Positions 57,405-64,000 of a DNA stretch of 64,000 nucleotides are shown piece by piece (the first letter of the stretch is position 1; each line of letters starts with the position of its first letter). Position numbers and translations under genes: made by a program. The notes below the pieces were generated by a model. That model made no database searches. It was not told where the DNA came from and saw only the letters and a program-made list of their open reading frames with translations. The DNA comes from Hymenobacter cellulosivorans (GTDB taxonomy: Bacteria > Bacteroidota > Bacteroidia > Cytophagales > Hymenobacteraceae), in contig NZ_CP095049.1 in the NCBI RefSeq assembly GCF_022919135.1, positions 1,426,001-1,490,000 on the forward strand, in the 5' to 3' direction.

Positions 57405-58466
57405 TTACTGATACTGGATGTAGAGGGGCTTGGGCGTGAGCTGGGTCAGCACCTCGGTGGGCGTCATCAGGTGGTGAGGCTTGGGCTTGGGGTCGTACTC
57501 GTAGAAGAGCTTGAAACCCGTGTACTGCACCGGCTCGGTCTGGATGTAGTCGTGGTAGGAGTCCTTTTTCAGGGTCGGCTCGCCGTGGCCGTCCATGTGC
57601 ATGACTACCTGCACGCGCGGGTCGAGCTTGATGTTCTTGTAGTTGGTCACCATCTTCCGCGTGAAGCGGTGCACGGTCAGCACCTTGGGCGGCAGGTTGT
57701 TTTCGCTCACGATGCGCGCCAGGAAGTTGATGGTGAAGTTGATGTCTTTGGCGTCGAGGGTGCCGATGCGCTGGTTGGGCCGGATGCCGGGCATGGTCGA
57801 CAGCGAAAACTCGGGGTCGATGCCGAGGTGGATATCGGGCTGCTTGAGGTACTCAGTCAGCTTGGGTAGTTCGGCTTCCAGGGTGCTGTGACCAGGCTGC
57901 ACGTCCAGGAACAGGATGCACTTATGCTCCCGGGCCCAGGAAATAACTTCCTCAATGGTGGCTTTGGAGTTCATCAGGCGCCATTTGCCGTCCTTGCCGG
58001 CGGTACCCTGGGCCGTGATGGTCACGTTGTGCAGGGCGGGCTGCACCGGAATGCTGGGGTCGGCGGCTTGCCACTCTTTGAGCACGCCCTCAAACTTGCG
58101 GAACATCTGCTCCTTAGGCTCCCGGCCCAGAATGCCCATGCCCTTTGAACGGATGTTGCCATAAAAGGCGATAATGCGGTGACCCGGCAGAATGGCGCCC
58201 GGCAGCTGCCCGCTTTTCTTGGCAATGGAGTCAGCCTTGAGCGAGTCGCGCAGCATTACCTGCTTTTTCAGGGCCGCGCTGTCGATTACGACGGGTTTGG
58301 TGGGTACTTCCGCAGTGGCCTTGGTATCGGCTGTTTCGCCGTCGGAGCGGGTGCCACAGCTGGCAAAGGCAAGGGAAAACACGAGGCCCAAAGCTGGCAG
58401 AAACGGGCGGGAAAAGCGGGTAACAGAAGAAATGGGCAACACTGAAGCAGGTGATGTTGAAGGCAA
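57405..58466 (-). CDS. Lipoprotein of unknown function
   Basis: Up to 353 residues. TTG starts at 58466 and 58439 are both possible; the latter (TTG, then PISSVTRFSRPFLP) gives a cleaner signal. Lipobox FASC. The mature part reads as a beta/alpha fold: ILPGHRIIAFYGNIRSKGMGILG, CILFLDVQPGHSTLEAELPKL, HLGIDPEFSLS, KVLTVHRFT and VQVVMHMDGHGE. A TIM-barrel-like hydrolase is suggested by the series of strands ending in D/E/H residues, but no family is certain. Confidence 0.75.
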   Translation of the reverse strand: MPSTSPASVLPISSVTRFSRPFLPALGLVFSLAFASCGTRSDGETADTKATAEVPTKPVVIDSAALKKQVMLRDSLKADSIAKKSGQLPGAILPGHRIIAFYGNIRSKGMGILGREPKEQMFRKFEGVLKEWQAADPSIPVQPALHNVTITAQGTAGKDGKWRLMNSKATIEEVISWAREHKCILFLDVQPGHSTLEAELPKLTEYLKQPDIHLGIDPEFSLSTMPGIRPNQRIGTLDAKDINFTINFLARIVSENNLPPKVLTVHRFTRKMVTNYKNIKLDPRVQVVMHMDGHGEPTLKKDSYHDYIQTEPVQYTGFKLFYEYDPKPKPHHLMTPTEVLTQLTPKPLYIQYQ

Positions 58467-58729
58467 GACTGGTCAGCAAGTTACAGCTTTTTGCAGGGAA
58501 CCAGATTCTAAAAAACGGTTGGCCCCGTCTAAAGTAGAAGTAGAAGAGCCGGAAAATGCCGGAACAAACAATGCATTAACCCAAAAGAAAAGCTTCCGGA
58601 GTCGGGCATAACACTATTTTTCGATGGAGGCGTATGAAGTTGCCACTAGCCTTATTTTCCCGATGGTAGAAGGAAATCTTTTGCTTACCACGGTGTTATG
58701 CAAGGGTCAATCAACTGATCCATCTCCGC

Positions 58730-59953
58730 GTGATTCTTAAGAAAGTTAACTTTCGCTTAGCCCGCCTGGCCTTTCTGCTCTGGGCCGGTGTAAGCACTGC
58801 TTCCGGCCTGAGCTGCACCAAAGACACTGCTGCGCCGCAAACCGAAGCTCCCGAAACAACCCCGGTCGCTGCCACCCACTTGGTCAGCAGCACCCTGATC
58901 GGGGAATACTCGCCCACCGTGCTGGCTGGCCGCGTGAAAGAGATACCGCTGGTGGGCGCCCTGGTGCGCTACCCGATTCGGGTGTACCGCCTCACCTATA
59001 CCACCCGCGACAACAGCGGCCAGAACGTCACGGCTTCCGGGGCCCTGCTCGTGCCCGTAACGACGGAGGCCCTGCCGCTGCTCAGCTACCAGCACGGCAC
59101 CATCCGCCCCGACGATGAGGACCGCGCCCCGTCGTACTACAACCCGAGCAGTGAGGTGTATTCGGCCGTGTCGGTGCTGGCCTCTACGGGCTACATCGTG
59201 TCGGCTCCTGACTACATCGGTTATGGAGCTTCTAAAAACCTGCCCCACCCGTACGAGCACGCTGCGTCGTTGGCCTCGGCTTCGTTGGACATGCTGCGGG
59301 CCGCTCGTGAATTTGCCGCCAAGGAAAAGCTGGCGCTCAACAAAAAGAACTTCCTGCTGGGGTATTCCGAAGGCGGCTACGCCACGCTGGCCCTGCACAA
59401 GATGATGGAGGAAAAAGCGGCCACCGAGTTTACCGTCACGGCCAGCGCGCCTGGGGCGGGAGCCTACCACAAGACGGCCTTTGCGGACTACATCCTGAAG
59501 TCGGACCAGCCACTGAACTTCCTGAGCACCTACGTGTGGGTCTTGGATACTTATAACCGCACATACAGCCTGAACCGGCCCATCAACTACTACGTGAATG
59601 AGCCCTGGGCCACCCAGCTGCAAACCAACCTCTACGGGGAGGTTCCCAGCCAGGCCAAGGAGCTGTTTACGGCCAAGTTCCGCCAGGGCATTCTGGAAAA
59701 AACGGACCAGCCCATGCTGGCCGCCTTCCGCGACAACGACATCTACGACTGGCAGCCCAAAGCCCCGCTGGCCCTGTTTCACGGCACCGCCGACGACTAC
59801 GTGCCGTTCTTCAACTCCCAGGATGCCTATAACGCCATGAAGGCCCGGGGTGCCACACAGGTCACGCTGCGGCCCATTCAAGGCGGCAACCACTTTTCCT
59901 CGGCTGCCAACTACACTCTGCAGGCCTTTGCCTTCATCTCGCAGTACTACTAG
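58730..59953 (+). CDS. Secretory-lipase-like alpha/beta hydrolase lipoprotein
   Basis: 407 residues; the start is GTG 58730 (VILKKVNFRLARL). Lipoprotein signal with acyl-Cys at 29 (SGLSC). The hydrolase core has LLSYQHGTI (oxyanion), VSAPDYIGYGAS, nucleophile LLGYSEGGYATLA, acid ALFHGTADDYVPF, and base QGGNHFSSA. Resembles the secretory lipase (LIP) group. Probably a surface or periplasmic esterase. Ends in a good terminator. Confidence 0.82.
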   Translation: MILKKVNFRLARLAFLLWAGVSTASGLSCTKDTAAPQTEAPETTPVAATHLVSSTLIGEYSPTVLAGRVKEIPLVGALVRYPIRVYRLTYTTRDNSGQNVTASGALLVPVTTEALPLLSYQHGTIRPDDEDRAPSYYNPSSEVYSAVSVLASTGYIVSAPDYIGYGASKNLPHPYEHAASLASASLDMLRAAREFAAKEKLALNKKNFLLGYSEGGYATLALHKMMEEKAATEFTVTASAPGAGAYHKTAFADYILKSDQPLNFLSTYVWVLDTYNRTYSLNRPINYYVNEPWATQLQTNLYGEVPSQAKELFTAKFRQGILEKTDQPMLAAFRDNDIYDWQPKAPLALFHGTADDYVPFFNSQDAYNAMKARGATQVTLRPIQGGNHFSSAANYTLQAFAFISQYY

Positions 59954-59990
59954 GAGTATTGTGCGCTGCTAAGCACTACGGACTCCAACG

Positions 59991-60027
59991 AAACAGCGCC
60001 ACTTCCCGACTGGGGAGTGGCGCTGTT
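59991..60027. terminator. Bidirectional terminator
   Basis: AAACAGCGCCACT with AGTGGCGCTGTTT; perfect 13-bp outer stem and a CCC/GGG inner stem. Convergent genes end at 59953 and 60058. Confidence 0.82.
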
Positions 60028-60057
60028 TGTTATGAGTAAACCGGTTGTTTACCCTGA

Positions 60058-60411
60058 TTACACGGCCGGCGTGCGAACTAGGGCCTGGCGCGTCCAGGAG
60101 CCAGCCAGGGCTGCCAGCCCACCGACCAAGCCGCTGAGCACGGCCGCCAGGATGACCACGGCCCAGCCGTTGCCGCCGAGCGGGAGCAGCTGCCCAACCC
60201 GGTCGGCCAGGATGCCCTCATTTTTGACGTTGAACCACACGGCCAGCATAAACCAGCCCATGCCCACCCCGTTGAAGCCCGCCATAAAAGCCCGGCCGCC
60301 GGGAGCCGGCAGCACGAAGGCCGCGGCAAAGGCCAGCGGCGTGACAATCCACCAGGGAAGAAAATACTGCGCTACGGCGCACACAACGAAGATTACTAGA
60401 AATAAACGCAT
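60058..60411 (-). CDS. Small membrane protein of unknown function
   Basis: 117 residues from ATG 60411. Three or four hydrophobic helices (MRLFLVIFVVCAVAQYF; TPLAFAAAFVLPA; GVGMGWFMLAVWFN; AVVILAAVLSGLVGGLAALAG). A Gly-rich loop (GGRAFMAGFNG) is conserved-looking. No family assigned. 53 nt after the penicillin acylase stop; likely cotranscribed. Confidence 0.68.
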   Translation of the reverse strand: MRLFLVIFVVCAVAQYFLPWWIVTPLAFAAAFVLPAPGGRAFMAGFNGVGMGWFMLAVWFNVKNEGILADRVGQLLPLGGNGWAVVILAAVLSGLVGGLAALAGSWTRQALVRTPAV

Positions 60412-60464
60412 AATAGGTAAGGGTTAAAAAGGTTAAATAATGCGGGTAAGATAGAAGATATGGA

Positions 60465-62903
60465 CTATTTCTGCTGCAGGGTCCAGCTGGCCTGCACCCG
60501 GGGGTGCTTTTCGTCGGGAGTGCGCAGAAAGACCAGTTCGGTGAGCTGTCCGGCGCTCCAGGTGTCAATCAGGTTTTCGTAGTAAGCCGAGCCGGGGTTG
60601 CCCGACTGTCCGCCGGGGTACACGCCGTAGGCCTTCACCTGCGGCCCCAGGGCTACCACCATCCGCCACGACGGGCCGTTGCGCTGGGAAGTAGCATTGA
60701 CGATGCCAGCCCCGCCACCCACGTTCAAATCCATACGGCCGAAGCCGGGCAGCTGAGCTAGGTGCAAGATGTCGGTGCTTTTCTGGTTGGCCCAGCGCCA
60801 GTCGTTGCCCAGGGCGCCAAACTTGCGAGTGAGCGAGTCGGTGGCAAACTGCAGGGACTGGAGCGCCAGGGTTTCCAAAGTTTCCTTGGCCGGGGTGCGC
60901 CGGTCGTCAATCCAGCGGGACGTGGGCTCCTGCAGAATCAAGGTGTTGGTTCGGTCCCGGCTGGGGTTGCGCATTTCCAAGCCAGTAGCTTTCAACCCGA
61001 AATCATCGTCCCAGAGCCGCTTGACCAGATTGGCGTACCACAGCTCGAAAATGCTGGGCCCAATGGCATCGGCCTCGTAGAAGTAATTCCAACGGCTGAG
61101 CTCGTCATACACCCGCCGCTCAACCGCCGGCAGCTGCCCGGCATTGAGCAAGCCCAGCATTCGGGGCAGCATGAGCTGGGCGTTCAGGTTGAGGTTGTCG
61201 TTTTGGAGCAAGCGCAGGCTGTCGGGCGTTACGCGGGTCATGCTGGCCAGCCGCTCATTGATGCGGTGGCCTCGCTCGTAGCTGCCGTATTGCCAGTTGA
61301 GGTAGTAGGGATAGTCGGGGCCGGCTGAAAACTGGTTGGCGGAGCTCACGAAGCCCCGAGCGGGGTTTTTCACGTGCGGGTTCTGAGCCTGCGGAATCCA
61401 ACCCTGCCAGTCGTAGGCCGGGTCGGTGCCGTCGAGAATGAACTTGCCCTGGTTGCGCCACTTCAGCGGGAACCGGCCGTTGGGCCAGATGGCAATATCG
61501 TTCTGGCTGCTGGCAAAGATGAAGTTCTGGGCCGGGGAGCCGTAGCTCGTCAAGGCGGCGGTGTAGTCCTGGTAGTTGTGGGCCCGGTTCAGCTTATAAA
61601 AGGCCAGGACTTCGTTGTCGGCGTCGTGGGCCGTCCAGCGCATGGCGTGCCGGGTGGGCGTTTCGGTCAGAAAGGTCTTCTCGTCCTTGTCGTACACGAT
61701 GGGGCCGTGGTGGGTGTAGAGCACCGTGTCGTAGCGGTCGGGCTGGCCGCGCACCACAATGTGCTCCACCACCCGGCGCACCGGTTTCCAGCGTCCATCG
61801 TGCCAGTACTCGCGCTGCGTGGCGTCTTTGAACTTGAGCTGGTAAAAGTCCAGCACGTCGGCGGCCACGTTGGTCACGCCCCAGGCCACCTCATTGTTGA
61901 AGCCGATAATCACCGTTGGCGCACCCGGAATGGTGACGCCGTACACGTTGACGCCCGGCGCCGAGAGCTGCACCTGGTACCAGATGCTAGGCAGGTTCAG
62001 TTGCAAGTGCGGGTCGTTGGCCAGAATCGGGAAGCCCGAAGCTGACTTCTTGCCGTCCACGGCGAAGTTGTTGGAGCCCAACTCCGGGTCGGGTTCGTTG
62101 CGCTGTACCTTGTCCGACATGGCCGCCGTAAACGAAGGCGGAGTGGCCGGGGCAGACAGGGGCTTAAAATCCAGCGGCGTACCAACGGGCACGATCGGGT
62201 CTTCGCGCTGCGGATAATCGGGAAACAGGTCCTTGACCACCGCCGGGCCGTACTTGTTCAATACATTCGACAGGCGCATATCGTCGGAGCGGCCACTGAG
62301 GTCGAAGGCCATGTACTTGAGTAGCAACGAGCTTTTTATCGGCTCCCAGGGCTCAGGCGCGTAATCCAGCAGCTTGTACTCAAACGGGTAGTCGCGCGGG
62401 CTCAAGCTCTGGATGTAGGCATTGATACCGTCGGAGTAGGAGGTCAGCACCGTGCGGGTAGTGGGGTTGGCCAGCATGGCCGCCGTCGACTTCTCGGCCC
62501 CGAACTTGAGGCCCATGCGGCGAAAAAATCGGTCGGTTTCGAGCCGGGCCGGGCCCACTATTTCCGACAGCCGCCCGGCCGCTACATGGGTCACGAAATC
62601 CATCTGCCAGAGCCGGTCCTGGGCCGTGAGGTAGCCCTGGGCAAAGTACAGGTCGTGGTCGTTCTGGGCGAAAATATGAGGCACGCGCTTGTCGTCGAAG
62701 CGCACCTGCACCGGCTGCTGCAGGCCGGGCAGCGTCAAGGTCTGGGCCGTGGGAAAGCCGGCAGCAGGCTCGGCGTTGCGCCAGAAACCCTGAAATGGGC
62801 TCAGAAACTTGCCGAAGGGCGGAATGTCGCCGTGCTTGGTATTGAGCACCCAGGTCAGGGCCAGGGAAAGAGCAGTAGCTAAGAAGGCTTTAGTCCACTT
62901 CAT
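60465..62903 (-). CDS. Penicillin acylase family Ntn-hydrolase
   Basis: 812 residues from ATG 62903 (MKWTKAFLATALSLALTW) with an N-terminal signal or anchor. Family order: alpha-chain region with YFAQGYLTAQDRLWQMDFVTHVAAGRLSEIVG, linker, then the processing site LGSNNFAV where Ser277 would become the catalytic N-terminus of the beta chain. Further beta-chain motifs: ANDPHLQLNLPSIWYQVQL, VIIGFNNEVAWGVTN and FVSSANQ. Cleaves amide bonds of acylated substrates such as N-acyl homoserine lactones or beta-lactams; substrate unknown. Periplasmic. Confidence 0.92.
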   Translation of the reverse strand: MKWTKAFLATALSLALTWVLNTKHGDIPPFGKFLSPFQGFWRNAEPAAGFPTAQTLTLPGLQQPVQVRFDDKRVPHIFAQNDHDLYFAQGYLTAQDRLWQMDFVTHVAAGRLSEIVGPARLETDRFFRRMGLKFGAEKSTAAMLANPTTRTVLTSYSDGINAYIQSLSPRDYPFEYKLLDYAPEPWEPIKSSLLLKYMAFDLSGRSDDMRLSNVLNKYGPAVVKDLFPDYPQREDPIVPVGTPLDFKPLSAPATPPSFTAAMSDKVQRNEPDPELGSNNFAVDGKKSASGFPILANDPHLQLNLPSIWYQVQLSAPGVNVYGVTIPGAPTVIIGFNNEVAWGVTNVAADVLDFYQLKFKDATQREYWHDGRWKPVRRVVEHIVVRGQPDRYDTVLYTHHGPIVYDKDEKTFLTETPTRHAMRWTAHDADNEVLAFYKLNRAHNYQDYTAALTSYGSPAQNFIFASSQNDIAIWPNGRFPLKWRNQGKFILDGTDPAYDWQGWIPQAQNPHVKNPARGFVSSANQFSAGPDYPYYLNWQYGSYERGHRINERLASMTRVTPDSLRLLQNDNLNLNAQLMLPRMLGLLNAGQLPAVERRVYDELSRWNYFYEADAIGPSIFELWYANLVKRLWDDDFGLKATGLEMRNPSRDRTNTLILQEPTSRWIDDRRTPAKETLETLALQSLQFATDSLTRKFGALGNDWRWANQKSTDILHLAQLPGFGRMDLNVGGGAGIVNATSQRNGPSWRMVVALGPQVKAYGVYPGGQSGNPGSAYYENLIDTWSAGQLTELVFLRTPDEKHPRVQASWTLQQK

Positions 62904-62938
62904 AAGCCGGGTGGGCAGAGCGTCGGTGAAAATGAAAA

Positions 62939-62967
62939 CTGGCCGCCGGAAGCATCCGGGCGGCCAG
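62939..62967 (-). terminator. Terminator of the beta-barrel gene
   Basis: CTGGCCGCC, 11-nt loop, GGCGGCCAG, followed on the minus strand by TTTTC. It lies 23 nt after the stop at 62990. Confidence 0.75.
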
Positions 62968-62989
62968 TATAATTACTAGTTAAAACTGA

Positions 62990-63592
62990 TTATTGCGCGG
63001 CAGCTGCCGTTTTCGGGAAGAAAATCTGCAAGCCGACGGATACTCCCCAGTTATTGGTGCGGGCACCTTGCAACTGCGTGCTGTTGCGGAGGTAATAGGG
63101 CTGTACTTCCAAGGCCACCATGGGCGAGATGAAATAGTCGTAGCCCACGCTCACGGCCAGGGTACTGTAACTGCCTTTGCTTTTTCGCTCAAAGCTGTTC
63201 TGTAATTCATCAGTTGTGCGCGTCGAAAAACCAGTAATGCCGTACGAAGCCTGGCCAAAAAATTTGTGCTTATCAGCCTCCACGACGTAGTAGCGGGCAA
63301 AAGGCGCAACCCGGTACTCAAATGCTCTGGCTTTCGAACTGGGGAAGCCACCGTAGCGGAACGTAGAATACGCCAGATTCACCTCCGCTCCTAAGGCTAA
63401 GCGGTCCACGACGAAAAAGCCGACGGTGGGAGTAATGCCAATGGAAAATTGCTTGGAGTATCCGCCTCGGGAGGTGCTGTAGGAAAGTTGGGAAAGGCTA
63501 GTTCCCACCATCAGGCTGCCTTTCTCAGTTTGAGCAGAGGCTCCGGCTGCTGCGGCTAGTACTATGAAACCAGTAGCAAATAGGGTTTTCAT
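62990..63592 (-). CDS. Outer-membrane beta-barrel protein 3
   Basis: 200 residues from ATG 63592 (MKTLFATGFIVLAAAAGASAQ). Signal peptide, then beta-strands: SLMVGTSLSQLSYS, FSIGITPTVGFFVVDRLALGAEVNLAYS, YRVAPFARYYV, FFGQASYGITGFSTR, LAVSVGYDYFISPMVALEVQPYYLRN, WGVSVGLQIFF. Typical of small outer-membrane beta-barrels of this group. Convergence signals: terminators at 62939 and 63633. Confidence 0.85.
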   Translation of the reverse strand: MKTLFATGFIVLAAAAGASAQTEKGSLMVGTSLSQLSYSTSRGGYSKQFSIGITPTVGFFVVDRLALGAEVNLAYSTFRYGGFPSSKARAFEYRVAPFARYYVVEADKHKFFGQASYGITGFSTRTTDELQNSFERKSKGSYSTLAVSVGYDYFISPMVALEVQPYYLRNSTQLQGARTNNWGVSVGLQIFFPKTAAAAQ

Positions 63593-63632
63593 GAAAAAAA
63601 GTAGAGTGAAACAGATAAAGTTCGATACAAAC

Positions 63633-63673
63633 AACACACAAAAGGGCCACATATTGTGGCCCTTTTGTGTGTT
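63633..63673. terminator. Terminator hairpin, 19-bp stem
   Basis: AACACACAAAAGGGCCACA, TAT loop, perfect complement. Lies between the beta-barrel start and the SPOR gene stop, so it terminates the SPOR gene on the minus strand. Confidence 0.85.
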
Positions 63674-63713
63674 CCAAGAGAATCGTACTGCCCGACGAAT
63701 AGCCGAGCCGGTA

Positions 63714-64000
63714 CTAGAGGTTTTCGGCCTGCCGAACTAAGCCCGCAATGCCTAGCTCTTTGAGGCGCAGCTTCACAGCTTCCGCCTCGGCCTTGTCGGC
63801 AAACTGGCCCACGATAACCCGGTTGTAGGGCTTACCATTCTGGGTGCTTTCAGCAATAGTCACGGTCAGTTTCTCGTCCAGGGCCTGAATCTTGGCCTGC
63901 ACGTTCTGGGCGTTGCGTGGGTCGCCGAAGGTACCGGCCTGTACCACGAAGGTGGGAGCCGGAGCGGGCACTACGACTACGTCGGCCGCTTCAGTGGCAC
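63714..64000 (-). CDS. SPOR-domain protein, N-terminus beyond the right edge
   Basis: The minus-strand frame stays open to position 64000, so the start is outside. The visible 95 residues are a SPOR domain: FVVQAGTFGDPRNAQNVQAKIQAL, YNRVIVGQFADKAEAEAVKLRLKELG. SPOR domains bind denuded peptidoglycan at the division site. The preceding Pro/Ala-rich linker (VVVVPAPAPT) is typical of septal RlpA-like or FtsN-like proteins, but which one cannot be told. Confidence 0.85.
   Translation of the reverse strand, partial: ATEAADVVVVPAPAPTFVVQAGTFGDPRNAQNVQAKIQALDEKLTVTIAESTQNGKPYNRVIVGQFADKAEAEAVKLRLKELGIAGLVRQAENL

Overview
The window looks like a chromosomal segment of a GC-rich member of the Bacteroidota, most likely a Hymenobacter-like cytophagal bacterium. 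Supporting signs are T9SS-type C-terminal sorting domains (pectate lyase, lectin-like surface protein), PorT/OMP-type beta-barrels, DUF2807, DUF2911, DUF2141, DUF3592 and DUF4159 proteins, an ECF sigma factor with a Bacteroidota-style C-terminus, few Shine-Dalgarno sites, and several candidate TAnnTTTG -7 boxes. No rRNA, tRNA, CRISPR, phage or insertion sequence was found. Genus assignment is inference.

Layout. 1-2112: DyP-type peroxidase (runs off the left edge) with an unrecognised partner. 2343-6200: HNH nuclease, DUF3592 membrane protein, lipoprotein hydrolase, stand-alone TIR protein in an AT-richer pocket. 6253-7736: HxlR regulator (frameshifted in this sequence) divergent from an NmrA-like oxidoreductase. 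7874-11251: disordered protein, amidohydrolase and membrane protein. 11571-19387: mixed single genes (DUF2807, carboxypeptidase-regulatory-like, LuxR regulator, SMP-30, CDF transporter, DUF2141, GH43, DUF2911). 19729-26541: secreted pectate lyase, M61 peptidase, lectin-like surface protein. 26777-31104: SRAP protein, twin small basic secreted proteins, and an ECF sigma factor followed by an anti-sigma/HtrA-like fusion. 31496-40621: a seven-gene minus-strand operon built around MoxR ATPase, DUF58, BatA-like, DUF4175 and DUF4159 proteins. 40958-46644: two beta-barrels, small secreted proteins and a TldD/TldE pair. 47002-49359: McrBC restriction. 49487-56979: sigma-54 activator divergent from a TolC / universal stress protein / EmrA / EmrB efflux operon. 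57405-64000: lipoproteins, secretory-lipase-like hydrolase, penicillin acylase family enzyme, beta-barrel, SPOR protein (cut by the right edge).

Most unusual content. (1) Two related ~155-165 bp elements with 33-39 nt near-perfect terminal inverted repeats and an inner hairpin (46818-46983 and 57015-57167). (2) A second repeat type, degenerate GTGA(A/G)TG-like arrays in inverted pairs that fill spacers exactly from stop codon to next start codon. One pair (31 nt, 3 mismatches) encloses a four-helix-bundle gene sitting backwards inside the efflux operon. (3) A sigma-54 style control region (paired TCCTGA/TCAGGA dyads plus a -24/-12-like site) between an NtrC-family activator and the efflux operon. 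(4) An ECF sigma factor followed by a protein joining an anti-sigma-like cytoplasmic region, one membrane helix and a complete trypsin-like triad. (5) Two apparent single-base deletions in G/C homopolymers (HxlR and DUF4175 genes), which could be sequencing errors. All function calls rest on reading motifs by eye; no database search was run.
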